A stretch of 64,000 nt of DNA, taken from assembly GCA_905250075.1 (NCBI GenBank), contig CAJNOP010000035.1, positions 1,152,679 to 1,216,678 on the forward strand, written 5' to 3'. The notes under the pieces are model-generated. The model ran no database searches. It saw nothing but the letters and a program-made list of their open reading frames with translations, and was not told the origin of the DNA. Position 1 is the first letter of the stretch. Each line of letters starts with the position of its first letter. Positions 12,664 through 25,056 of this stretch are shown here, piece by piece. The translations under genes were made by a program, and so were the position numbers. This stretch comes from Rotaria sp. Silwood1. Its lineage: Eukaryota > Rotifera > Eurotatoria > Philodinida > Philodinidae.

Positions 12664-13644
12664 ATGATCAAATTAGTATTCAATTTAATATCCTTATGTA
12701 ATAAACATATTTCCGTCCAATTTTTTTTTTGTCTCTCGTTTTCTTTTTTTCTACTAATTTACTTTAAAGTTTTTCTTATGTAACATCTCTATTAGAAAAA
12801 AAAAAAACAAATTTTGTTTGTTTCTTTGTTTGACAAAAATATAAATCTCTTTTTCTTAGGAAACAAAATAATCTCAATTGAATTCTTTTTTTCATATTTT
12901 AATTTTTCAAATCAATTAGACAAATACTTCGAATTGTTTTCTACTTCATCTTTTGAGATATCAATAGATCTGAAAAGAATTGAGAAAAAATAACAAGGAC
13001 GGATTAATGGACATAACTCTAGATGATTGTTTTTTTTGTTTTCGTATTTCTAATGAAAATATTTGATTGAGAAATATGATTCCTTGGTTATTATTTTGAC
13101 TGAAAAATGAAATTCAGTAATAATTGATGAATCTAACAAATTACAATTAATCGAATCCTTGATATTTGATCTTAGAATCTTTTATTCAGACTCATAACAG
13201 ATAATAGTTATATCATATGAGTAAAATCATCTTTGTTTTTTTTGAATAATTATAAAAATTGAGAATTTGTATCTATGTTAATATTATTCTTTATTTAATT
13301 GAGATTTACTTCTAATCAGTAAATAAAATCAGGTTTATGTCGGTAGTAGAATTTCATAGAGATGAATGTAATCTCACTAGCGTAACAATGTAGGTAGCTA
13401 GTGACCTACGATTTTGAGCAATCGGAAGAGGGAAGGACTTGAGACATTTTTTTTTGTCTAATACTCTATGAGACAAACTTATTTTAAAAACCATTAACTT
13501 CGCAAAATACTTTAAAAAATGGATGAAAACAATCATTCGTTGCAAAGAAATTTAAAAAGAAAAGTCAGAAAATTTGCTAAAAACCAAAGGAATTCTACAT
13601 TATTTGATTAATATGATAGGAAATTTTGTTTGTTGAATATTGAG

Positions 13645-13994
13645 AAGCGAAAATGCCGTACTTCAGCGTACACCCTGTAGTTTCGGACTATGTCATAACT
13701 GTGCATCAGATTTGTTTAACTATTTCAAGTCCTCTATCGATCTGTATTACGGTGTATTAACCAAAGTCCAGCCTGTATAAGTCTATCTGATAATAAAGCC
13801 AAAATACTTCACCGTACTCCAATTTTTGAAGTACAATGAAATATTTGGGCTTTAGGGTGAGGGTGACTTACATGAGCTGGACTCCAGTGAATATATCCTA
13901 ACACAGGTCGATAAGAGACTTGAAATAGCTAAACAGATCTGATGCACAGTTATGGCTTAATGTGGAAGTACGCTGAAGTACAGCATTTTTGCTT
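13645..13994. mobile_element. Fold-back (near-complete palindrome) element, about 350 bp
   Basis: The left arm starts AAGCGAAAATGCCGTACTTC and is matched, inverted, by the right end GTACAGCATTTTTGCTT. Pairing runs inward almost without a break. ACTGTGCATCAGAT, CTATTTCAAGTC, the block around GTCCAGC, and TAAAGCC near the centre at about 13820 all recur as reverse complements. The arms are about 170 bp with some mismatches and almost no loop. No convincing target-site duplication is seen. It is best described as a MITE-like or fold-back transposon remnant. Confidence 0.8.
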
Positions 13995-14349
13995 TTTTCT
14001 CCTTGACCTTGGATCGTTGATTCGAAGTTTTTCTGTTTGAGGCACATGTTAAAATTGATATTGGAATGAAACATCATTTTCACTTTTGTTTGCGATAATA
14101 ATGAACTTTAAAATAATTTTGTTTAATAAGATATCAGACAAAAATTCGTTCGAGTTTGTCCTCTTTCAAGTGATGAAAATCTACAAATGACTACTTATGA
14201 CCGTTGCCATACTATTACGCTTACATCGATCCCTATTTAATTTTGTCGTAGACATTACTTAAGATAGTTCTTTGATAATCGATGATTAAAATGAACTAGA
14301 AAACAATTGATAAGTTAAGTTATACTATTTCTTAATCTATATTCATGAT

Positions 14350-14360
14350 AATTATTTTAG
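14350..14360 (+). promoter_or_regulatory. Splice acceptor 39 nt before the channel start
   Basis: ATTATTTTAG ends at 14360 and the ATG follows at 14400. No upstream coding exon is evident, so this is either a trans-splice acceptor or the end of a 5' UTR intron. Confidence 0.4.
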
Positions 14361-14399
14361 AAAAAATACTTCCATATAAAAAAAACATCTGTCGAAAAA

Positions 14400-17289
14400 A
14401 TGTCAGATATAATACTTAATGGTCCGAATAATGGTATTCGTGAATCATGGTCCGAAGGACATCTTATTCAAGCAATTGTTTTACTTGAAGATGCATATTC
14501 ATTTCGTTCAATAGCACATAAATTATCTCCATTGAATATATTAAAACTTTATCGATTATATTGGTCAAAATGGATTCAAAGATTATTAACATTAATTGTA
14601 TCATGTCAATTATTTCTTATATTTATTCAATATCCATCATCATTAAGTCGAACATCCGATTTAACAAAACAACCAAAACGATCAACATTACCTTGTTCTA
14701 TACAATTAATTATTGAATATTTATGTTTAATTATATTTTATATTGATGCTATTATTCGAGTAAATTATTTTTATTTATTTATTTATTGAATTTGATTTAT
14801 TTTATTTCATATAGGTTTATTTAATTGGAATACAACATGCTCGAAAAAAACCTTGGCTAATATCATATTTTATTGTAACAACAATATCAATGATTGATCT
14901 TATTATATCTACTAATTTAGGTTGTCAAAAAAAAGTTAGATTAAAAAAATATTCTTTTCTTTGTGTTGTATTATCATATTGTTTATATCTAGACAATTAA
15001 TATTCGATATTTACTTCGACCTTTTTATATGGCTTTTATATCACAAGAAATGAAAAAAGTTTTTAATAGTTTACGAAAATCATTTTTACAAATTCTTAGG
15101 TATTGAACTTTCTTTTTTTTGTTTTTTTTAAACAGTTTATTTTATTTGTTTTTAAGTGTAACACTTCTTCTTGCAATTCATATTTATTTTTTTTCTGTTA
15201 TTGGAATGATTCTATTTCCACCTGCGAAGGTATATGATTTGTTTTTTTTATTACATGAATGAATTCGAAAGTTTTGCGACAATATGTTCCGTCATTTTTC
15301 GATCGATTAAAATAATCACTAGAAGTTATTAAATATTAATTTAAAATCAATATTTTGTTCTCTTTTCGGATATGCTAACATTGAAAACATAATACTTGCG
15401 AATCATGTTTTTGATATAAAATATAAAGCTTTGGGTAAGAACAAACTTACCTACGATTAGTATAAGAGTACAAATACAAAATTTTGGAAAAAAAAATCCA
15501 TAAGTCATAACATGAGTTAGGCAACGCGGCCAATGAAAGAGAGAATGAACGTCTAACTTGTTTCAAATACATGAAAAGCAAGAACAAATCTTTTTCTTTG
15601 AAACAATATTTTGATTATTAATTTTTCATAAGCAGCACAGTAGCATTTCTCGACTTATAAAATGCATTAGTTTATTTCTGGAGAATCACTTCGAGAATAG
15701 TTTTCGTTCAAATTTGATTTTTGTTTTACTTTTGAGAAAGTTGTTTTGTAACTTCAAAAAAGATGAGTTTAATCAAAATTTCGAAACTATATTTGCAGAG
15801 AGTACAAATTTTAAATTTTTACAGACTATCTTAATTGATTGAAAAATGAAGAAAGATTTTATTTCAAAATTTTCTGTTCATTCAATTATTTAATATTTTT
15901 TTTGTTCAAAATTGATAAACGAAATTAATTTTGTTAAGTCACAAGATTCGACAAATGATCGAATTGATGAAGGAACAAAATATTTTCCAGATTTTCCTGA
16001 TGCATTAATTAATTTAATTGTTCTTTTAACAACTGCAAATAATCCAGATGGTAAAAATAATTTCAATTTCAATTTCAATTTATTTATTATTTTTTATTAA
16101 ATATTTAGTAACATTACCAGCTTATTCAAAAAATCGATTATACATTATTTATTTTGCTATTTTTCTTACTATTGGTAAAATTTTAATTTAATATATAATA
16201 ATGTTCAAAGTGAAAATAATACGATACTTTTGAATTTTTTCTTACAATGCTGAATGCCTAACACAAATCCAAAATATTGATTTCAATAGTCAATAAAGTT
16301 CTCTATCAGATACGATTTATATTAAAACTTCATAGCAGAGATGTCCATCGCGGCTCAAAATCTGCCGCTGCCGCCCCGCGGCCAAAATCAAACAAAGCTG
16401 TCGCGCCGCTCCCGCGACGCGATGGCCTGTTAAAAAAAGCTACCGCGCCGCTGCCGCGACGCGCCTTAAAAAAACTTGCCGCTACCGCGCCGCTGCCGCG
16501 CTGGTATTCGAAAAAAATGTTTTGATTTTCAAGGCTTTGACTGGTTTGAAATAGAACTGATGCCGCTAATCGATCAGATTCGCTAAGTCTTACAGTATAG
16601 CATACATAAACATGTAGATTCTGTGCAAATTCATGAATTTTTGAAATTTTTTCCTAAAAAGCTGCCGCCGCCGCGCCGCTGCCGCGACGGCAAAATAAAA
16701 ATCTCTCCCGCGCCGCCACCGCCACGGCGGCAGCGGCGCGATGGACATCTCTGCTTCATAGTTAGACTACAGAGGAAAGTTTTCTAAAAAAAACTGTACA
16801 CCAGTAGTGATCAAGTGAGAGATGACGTTGTAGAAATTCATTTGTATAACAGTATCATCTGAAAGAGTACACAATATTCAACAATATGAGAGATCACTAA
16901 ACTTCTCATGTTTTTTTAAAGAAATTTTCCACCATAATTAGACAATTAGCATCACAAAAAAAGAAATCAATAATATTTCATTTTAAATAGTATTATATAA
17001 AATATGATATTGGTTTTCTTCTAAAGGTCTTTATTGTTTAATGACATTATTTACTGTTATTAAAATGAATACATTTAAAGAATTTTTTACAGTAAGATAC
17101 ATATATTATTTAAAATAATTATAATTTATATAATATTAATTAGACATCAATGCAAAATTCATTATTTCGTCGTCGTTTAGCAGTTCGTGTTTGTTTTGAT
17201 ATATTACTTGAAAGTGAAGTTATTCCATCACCACGAACAACAGATGATATAACAACTTCACTTGTTACTCGTCAATCGTTTGTTTCTAC

Positions 17290-17321
<32 letters not shown>

Positions 17322-19302
17322 ATTTAAAATTTTATTTTAGATCTCGATCAACAGTTTCTATGTTATTAGTAACACGTGTTATATCTGGTACAAATTTACC
17401 TGAACTTCATAAACGTGCATTACTTGATGTATGATTTTATTATTTAACAATTGAAATTGATTAATAATTTCATTAATAGATATTAACACGAAATAATCAA
17501 CAAAATAGTCAAGTTACTTGGGATATGTTTTCAACAGCTATGTTATCACTTGATGCTGATCATCCAAAACGGGTAAATAAAATAAAATAAAAAAACCAAA
17601 CATTCGAATTTCATTAATGATATTTTTTATATTTAGTCTGTTGAACATCATGAATATTCTGGTATATGGGCATTAGTACAACTTATTGGTGCTTCAAAAT
17701 ATTTAACATGGTTTGGAAATGCAATGGGTTTAATTAATTTTATTATTCTAGTTGTATGTATATATATAAAATAAGAAAGATAATATTTAATAAAATTTAA
17801 ATATATTTAGATTGAAGGTGGACTTCGATATCATCCAAAATTTCATACAATTGATATTATTTTATCGGTAAAATTTTTTATCTAGAATAATTTTTTTTAT
17901 TTATGTTTTTGTTTATTTAGAATATTTTATTTTCATTTTGTATTTATTATTTTCTTGAAACAATTCTTAAACTTTGGTCTCTTCGTCCGAGAGTCTTTTT
18001 TAAATATGTATTCAATACATTTGATGCTATTTTAGCTCTTTCTTTATTCGTAAATATATTTATTTTGAAAAAAGAAAATAACTATATATTATTTTCAATA
18101 ATTTAAATATAAAATAGGTTCTTCATATAGTTCATTGGTCAATGTATGGAACATTAAGTATTACAAATATGTAAATCAATTCGATTTTTTTTTATAGAAT
18201 AAATTATTGTTTTATATATATATATTATAGTGAAATCGATAAAGATTCTAGTGGAACAGCAAGTTCAATTTGGGCAATAACACGTATTATCAATTTATTT
18301 GTTGTTTTTCGAACAATACGTTCAATGCCACATTTTACTAATTATGGAATTATTATGGGAACAATTAGTGATGGAATGAGAAATTTAAAAGCATTTATTG
18401 GAATTCTTATTGTATGTTATTTATTTTGAGATATTAAAAAGATCAAAGAAAAAAATAAATAAATATTTGTTTGATTTCTTCTTTTTTATTTCTATATATA
18501 GTGTTTGTTTTATGTATATGCTGTATTAGGCATGTGGCTCTTTCGTGGAGTTATTAAAGCACCGACAGAATCTGATTTAGTGTAAGTAGATAAATTAGGA
18601 AAAAAAATTCTTGCATTTTGAAATTCTTTAGAAATGCAACATGTGGATCATATCAACAAAGTAATTATTGGGCAAATAATTTTGATGATTTTTTTGTAAG
18701 TAGTTTTTAATATTAATAAGAAATAATCAAAAAACTTTAATATATTTTTTTTGTTGTTGTTGTTGTTGTAGTCGACTGTGGTTATTTTATATGATGTTAT
18801 GTTAGTTAATAATTGGGGAGTATTTTTAAGTGCTCTTAGAGAATTTTCTACAAGGTTGATTTAATTTATTTTCAATTAAAAACAAAAAAAAAAAAATTTT
18901 TTTTTTCTATTAATTATATTTAGATGGAGTCAATTATATCTTGTTAGTTGGTGGTTTTTATCGAATGTTTATATTTTAGCACTTGTACTTGGTTTTATTG
19001 TTGAAGTATGTTTATTTAATTAATCGTTTTCGATAAATTTATTATTATTTTGTGTAAAGTTATTTGCATTGAATGTTGCTCGATTTGAAGAGAGTGGATT
19101 TGCTCAAGGAGAAAGTGGTTTAGCAAATACATATTTTGTGAAAACACTTTTTCATTTATTTAAGTAAAAATATCTTTATTATTTAATAATGAAATAAATT
19201 TAGATTTATTTATATTTTAGACGAAGTTTAAAAGAACCATCGGATGAAGAAATAAATAAAGCACTTGTTAAATATAAACTATTATATGTTATTAGACAAT
19301 GA
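14400..19302 (+). CDS. TPCN: Two-pore channel (TPC), endolysosomal cation channel
   Basis: 21 exons join in phase to 749 residues, the size of human TPC2: 14400-14759, 14815-14934, 14993-15099, 15157-15229, 15939-16050, 16109-16174, 17027-17091, 17144-17277, 17341-17428, 17480-17572, 17637-17753, 17811-17867, 17921-18049, 18118-18170, 18231-18411, 18502-18581, 18632-18695, 18772-18854, 18924-19005, 19060-19163, 19221-19302. Two six-helix repeats are visible. Repeat I has an Arg-containing S4 (IRYLLRPF) and the pore FPDALINLIVLLTTANNPD (about residues 239-257). Repeat II has S4 RIINLFVVFRTIRSM (about 541-555), YAVLGMWLF in S5, and pore VVILYDVMLVNNW (about 636-648). TAN and VNN filters are hallmarks of TPCs, which pass Na+ or Ca2+ from acidic organelles under PI(3,5)P2 or NAADP control. 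The TPC1/2/3 subtype is not resolved. The short joint between exons 4 and 5 is the least certain. Introns are tiny except 15230-15938 and 16175-17026; the latter holds a hAT MITE. Confidence 0.95.
16336..16753. mobile_element. GC-rich hAT-type MITE with perfect 8-bp target duplication
   Basis: The element is 418 bp. The ends are inverted repeats: left CAGAGATGTCCATCGCG, right CGCGATGGACATCTCTG. Both sides are flanked by the identical octamer CTTCATAG (16328-16335 and 16754-16761). An 8-bp duplication with CAG...CTG ends is diagnostic of the hAT superfamily. The body is packed with CCG/GCC-type triplets, highly unlike the AT-rich host sequence. It carries no transposase, so it is non-autonomous. 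It lies within intron 6 of the channel gene. Confidence 0.93.
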
Positions 19303-21146
19303 TAATATTAAGCAATACGAATAGACTATATGATTTATTAATTGTAATTTTCCTTTTTGTGCATATTTAAATAGATTTTTATCATTAATTTATATATTTT
19401 TTTTTACAACTTTTTTAATTTAAAAAAAAATAAATATGTGATTGAATATATTAAAATTTGAATTATTTTTATTATAAAATGAGAATGTTTTATGTTCATA
19501 TCATTTGATCGAATATGCTACTAAAGATGGCAAATTTGAGTTCTTTTTAATGAATCTTTCAATCAAGGAAGATAGATTTTCTCATGAACATTGATGAAGA
19601 AATTTAAAAAGAAATGTATGATGTCTATTTTATTTCTATTGAAAAATATTATATAAAAATTAATATTGGAAATAGGTGTTTTTTTTTTGAAGAGTCCATA
19701 AAAGTTCTAGAATGTTTAGTCAAAGAATTATATATTGTTTCTGTTTCATATTATACTATTAGCTACTTATTGAATCAAACATTGTTGTCAAAGGATTAAA
19801 AGTTCTTACAATTTAGATTTTGTTCACATAATCAACATTTGTACAATCGAGACTCAAAAGTTTTTACATTATATAAAATAAATTATTCACTAAAAACAAT
19901 CATTATGTTTAAGAAAAATTTCACTGAAAATAAGTTCAAGTTTTACTGAACAATATCACTACATAAACATGGAATAAGAAGTCAATAAAAATATGTTTAA
20001 GATTACTGAATTCAAGTAATGCATCAAAGTTGTGTGATGAAACAAAAAAAAAGTCATCTCAATACTATTAATTCACTACATCATCTTATCACAACAGTGC
20101 TTTTACAGGCTTTTTTTTTAACAATAAGATGAAAGAATCAAAGTTGCTAATCAACATATAAAGATTTCATACTTTCTGTCATAAACATAAATTATGATTA
20201 ATATTTCATTTTCTTAATATCAAATAAAATAAATACAAAAAAAGACTAATAATAATAATCATTCATTTGTATAGATTCAACTATGTTCTTGAAAAGAAAA
20301 ACAAGAACACGATTCTCAAACGACGAAGAAAACTCTTAAATATTGTACTGTTCGAACATAGCTTCACGACGAAACAAAGCAACGTGATAGTGTAATGTAT
20401 AGGTTTCTTTTTCATTATATTGCATACTCTATAAATACGACGTAGTATGCTGTTATATGGCATTCATAACATTCGACGTAACAATTCTTCTAATAGTTAA
20501 AGTCTATAGATCGATTTCATGAAAGATTACAAATATTCATTAGATTTTCAAACAAAGATTATTTAGTATGTTTTAGATTACTTTCAAGTACAATGAATAA
20601 CAAAAAAAAGAAAAAGAAACGAAATGTTCAAAATTCTATTGTAAATTTTTTTTTTTAGAAACAATAGAAAACTGATCTCAAACAATAATATTTATCAAAT
20701 GGAAGTGAGAAAATAAATAGCGAAAATATTATTAAAAATGGATGCAAAGGAAAATATAAAAACGATTCTAAGATTTGAATATAAATTCAAAACATAAATA
20801 ATTGTCCATCACTCATACAATATAAAATTACGTACATAAAAATATCTTATTAATCGATGAAAAACAAAATTTTATTTTTTTTATCAAAATATAAACAATG
20901 ATAAAAGAAAATTCTCAACATGATAAGAAAGTTCCATCGAAGAAAACAAAAAAAAACCCGAACATTGAAGACATTGTTTTTTATTCTAGTCAAATTAATG
21001 CCAATATATTCCGTATTTATTTTGTATTGGACATATGTTTGTATGTGGTATGTGCATTTTTTTTTTATCTTTGTTTTCGAACACATATGTATTCATTTTG
21101 TGTTTTCGTTAAAATCATTTTGTCTTTTGTATATAAAATATTTTGA
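19303..21146. other. Intergenic region between the channel gene and the orphan gene
   Basis: AT-rich sequence with the probable channel 3' UTR (AATAAA-like signals near 19427). Overlapping open frames near 20850-21200 on both strands have no family features and are treated as chance. I see no RNA gene or transposon. Confidence 0.45.
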
Positions 21147-22157
21147 ATGGATATTTTTAAACGTAATCAATTTAAATTTCGATCTTTACCTCGTTGTTTA
21201 ACATCTGCTATTCGATCAATATCATTTGAACGTCTTGATAGTCATCATTATTTTTCAAATACACCATCTTTACCTAGAAGACGAAATGGAATATCTGCAG
21301 ATTCATATAATGAAATTAGAAAATTAATTTTACATGCACCATTACCAACAACTATTCTTCAACAATCACCAACAAAAGAATTTTCATTAAATGGCATTGA
21401 TTTACCTTTAGCTGCTTCGTCATATTATATTCTCACATTAATAAATGAATGTTCAACACTTGTTTTATTTAATAAAGATTATGAACTATGTCGAATTGAT
21501 ATAAGTGATGCATTAGTTCTTGTTCATGATCTTTGTTGGTCATCAAAATTAAATATGTTTCTTATGGCTGGATATTCTCTTTATACATTTAATCCTCGAT
21601 CATGTATATTATCGACTATTGACAAAATAGAATTAGCTCGTGGTGAATGGATTGTATCGATAACAAGTGATAGTAATTCAATTTATCTTCTTTATTCATC
21701 ACGTTCAGTTCGTATAGAATGTCGTTCACTTTTTCTACCACATCAGCTTGAAAAACAATGGTTACAAAAAGATTTTCTTCAACAAAAAGATTTTCTTGCA
21801 CAATGTATACGTATTAATGAATGGAATATTCTTGCTATGACAATAAAACAAAGAAATGGTGAATGGAGAGTTGATTTATTTAATTCAACTAATCTTAAAC
21901 GAATACATCGAAGTTGTGCATTAGGTCATGGTGTACCCGGAATGAGAAATTGTCTACTCATATCTTATAATCGTTTATGGATTGTTATTAATAATTGTTC
22001 AATACCTAAACAAATTATTTTACTTGATGAAAATGGTCGAATTAAAGCAAAAACACATATTGATAAACCACATGGATTTTGTAATCTTTGTTTAATCGGT
22101 AATGAATGGATTGGAATGAACGTAAAAGATAAATTACGACTTTATAAGATTCAATAA
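21147..22157 (+). CDS. Orphan intronless protein, possible beta-propeller
   Basis: One open frame of 336 residues, with codon choice like the neighbouring genes. I do not recognise a family. The N-terminus (about 1-60) is basic and Ser/Arg-rich. From about residue 85 onward there are regularly spaced hydrophobic strands and Trp residues (for example LVLVHDLCWSSKLNMFLMAG, GEWIVSITSDSNSIYLLY, CLLISYNRLWIVIN, PHGFCNLCLIGNEWIGM), which is the texture of a WD/NHL-like propeller. No signal peptide or membrane segment is evident. A short internal duplication, QKDFLQQKDFLAQ, lies near residue 210. Unlike its neighbours it has no introns and no obvious splice acceptor before the ATG; a TATATAAAAT stretch lies about 15 nt upstream. 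It could be a lineage-specific gene or a retrocopy. Confidence 0.75.
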   Translation: MDIFKRNQFKFRSLPRCLTSAIRSISFERLDSHHYFSNTPSLPRRRNGISADSYNEIRKLILHAPLPTTILQQSPTKEFSLNGIDLPLAASSYYILTLINECSTLVLFNKDYELCRIDISDALVLVHDLCWSSKLNMFLMAGYSLYTFNPRSCILSTIDKIELARGEWIVSITSDSNSIYLLYSSRSVRIECRSLFLPHQLEKQWLQKDFLQQKDFLAQCIRINEWNILAMTIKQRNGEWRVDLFNSTNLKRIHRSCALGHGVPGMRNCLLISYNRLWIVINNCSIPKQIILLDENGRIKAKTHIDKPHGFCNLCLIGNEWIGMNVKDKLRLYKIQ

Positions 22158-23136
22158 TCAGTTTTTATTTTTATTCAAATTTAGATCGATAACAGGCTTT
22201 TTTTTCCTTTATTTGGACATAACGAATAAAACACCAATTTATTTTTTAATTTATTTATTTGGAATTTTATCTATTTAATAATAAATAAAAAGTACAACAG
22301 TTGTACATAGTTCAGTTGTAATCTAACGAAAACGCAAAAAAAAGCATAGGAAAGAGTTGAAACAGTATATCAATAATCTGTTTTATTATTATTTTTCTTT
22401 AATAATAATCATTTCGAACTCTGTTAGACATTAAATTAAATAAATAAATATTTATAAAAATACAAAGATCTGATTCATAAATGAAATATACTATTATGAA
22501 AAATCTTTTGAAGAAAATCAGCTCTTATTAACACAAAAGATAATAATTGTAACCTTTATATTTAACTCTTATGCCGTACGTTTACATCTCTTCAACAATA
22601 AGAAACAATTAATCCGAAAGATATATGTTCTACTAAATTATTATCTCAAATACTTATCCAGTTAACATCAATTATATAAAAATTTAAAAAATGATTTCAT
22701 TCATACGAAATACCTGTTATTTAATAGAACAAACTAATTTTCTTTTCTAAATTTAGAAGAATATTTATCTTTATCAAAAAAAAAAAGAAATGCGTATATA
22801 TGTCTATATATAGATATAATTTAATATTCGTTTTTTTTCTTTATTGTTTATTGATAATTATATTAATGAATATGAAACTATACAGATTTGTTAGAAGTCA
22901 TTTCTTCTGTTGATAATTTAATATTTTCATTGCCGTAAATGATTAATATTAATCTAAAATGTCCTTTTGGTATCAATAAAATATTTTCTAACGAATTAAG
23001 ATCATATCACATGACATGTATTTCTCAGTTAAATACAAAACGAAATAGGGGATCAAAGGAAAGAAATACACACAAAGACACAAAAAAAAAAAATAATAAT
23101 AATTTTCTTTCTTTCTGTTTTTTTTTTTTTTTTTTG
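22158..23136. other. Intergenic region between convergent genes
   Basis: This holds the 3' flanks of the orphan gene (+) and ANKFN1 (-), with several AATAAA-like signals. The open frame at 22939-23154 overlaps the ANKFN1 end and poly-T and is treated as chance. Confidence 0.45.
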
Positions 23137-25024
23137 TTAAATATTCAAACTTAAATTCGATCCAGGAACATTTGAATTATTATTATTGGAAGTATTTGTA
23201 TTAGATGTTGTTTGTGTTGGTGGTGATAAACGTGATGATGATGATAATCTATTAAGTGGTTGAGAAGAACGTGATAATGATAAACCTTTTGAACGTACAT
23301 GTATTTGTCCACCATGACGTATTAAACGTTTTTCAATTTCTCCAGCTGTTAAATTATCTTCAATAATTTGTTCTCGACCATTTGAACGTATCCAAATAAA
23401 AACAAATGATGTTGTTGATGATAATGTTGATATAGATTTTAATAACATATTTTGTTGTTTTGTAACTATTTTTAATAATTCATTTGATGTTATTGTTTTA
23501 TTTGTACGTAATTTAAATGGTATTAATGTATTTGATGTTAATATAGGAATGTAAAATGTTAATTCAATAGGATCATTATTTGTTTCAGATGTTGATATTG
23601 TTGATGCACGATATGTTGTATATCTATCAGTATTATTTATTTCATGATCAATAAAACCACTATCATAATTATTAATTATTGATGTATCATTTAAAAATGA
23701 TGATGATAATGATGTTGATGTTATTGGTAAAACTAATGTTGAATTTGAAAATTTAACTGTATGTAATTCAGAATCAGATGCATAATTTGATGATGAAGAA
23801 TCAGTTGTTATGATTTTTAATTGAATATTTGATGATGGTTGAAATGTTAACCATGATTTAAGTGATATACCAGCATAAGATTTATCTTTTGCACAATTAA
23901 TTACATCAACAAGCCAACGTGATGAACGCCATATATCATCTAAATCTTGTTGACATGATAATAAATGATTAAGACGATAACGTGATTCATCTAATTCATT
24001 TATTGAAAATGCTTCACGTTGAGTTTGTTGTGCACATATTAATTCAAAATCAAGACAAATTGATACACGACTATATTGAGATATAAAACGATAATTATTA
24101 CTTAAATGTTGTACTACGAATAAATAGAAATTAAAATTATTAAATTAAGATTGTTTTCTTTCATTTTTATAAATAAAAACTTACAAACTTCAAATATATA
24201 TACAGGTAAATATGTAAATGGTGTTAAACAATCACTTGAAAATGAATGACGTTGAGTTGATGTTGATGTAGTTGAAAGTACATTTACTTCATCAGCTGTT
24301 GACATTAATATTATTAAAGAAAGATCATCACGAATCTCAACTACTTGAGCATCATATATACGACTATTTGAAAAATGAGTTTCTGGAAGATCTAAAAAAT
24401 TATTTTTTGTCTTTTTATTTTGTTTTCATGAATTATATTTTTAATATATGTACTTCAAATAAAAACAATTCAGATTTTATTTAGATTAACAAATTCAAAT
24501 TAGAGTACTATGCGCATAGAACTTTTCCTACTTTTACTCTACCTGTATGCAAGTGTCAGTAAAGATATAGGTACTTGACCTGTGGCTTGCATTAACTCTA
24601 AAACATCGCTAATAACTCAATAGAACGATTAGTCAATTAGTTATGAACAATATTGCTATTAAACAACGCCAATATAAACATGTTTTTTCAAATTATTTAT
24701 AAATTCTATGGTTAAAAAGGGAGTTTGAGTGTTCAAAAATCGTTACTTTTAACATTCGTATCCATAATTCTACTTATTTTGTACATACTCAAAACTTTTC
24801 TGTCCTATCCGTAGCCACGATTTTCAATACTCTAATTCAAACGTTAGTGATTAATATTCGTTTTAAAACTTATATTAATTCTTAAAAATAAAATTTTATT
24901 CTTAGTAAATAAACTTACTGAGCATAAGACACAAATCTTTGGCAGCTTCTTGAAATTGTATCTTAAAAAGTGAAATACCAGTTTCATCAGATAGATTTTC
25001 TGTTGTTGTTTCATCATCATCATC

Positions 25025-25056
<32 letters not shown>

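Larger units (their letters stand above)
12664..14399. other. Intergenic region between the TMEM gene and the channel gene
   Basis: It contains an AATAAA-like signal near 12700, T-rich runs, and one palindromic element at 13645-13994 described separately. Short open frames here fall inside or beside that palindrome and look like chance. Confidence 0.5.

Noticed and set aside
13898-14083. Minus-strand frame of 61 codons
   Set aside because: It overlaps the right arm of the palindromic element and has no family features.
16277-16525. 82-codon frame rich in Ala/Pro/Arg
   Set aside because: It lies mostly within the GC-rich hAT MITE and merely translates CCG/GCC repeats; it is not a gene.
20850-21201. 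Several overlapping frames on both strands just before the orphan gene
   Set aside because: They are mutually overlapping, low-complexity, and without any family or codon signal.
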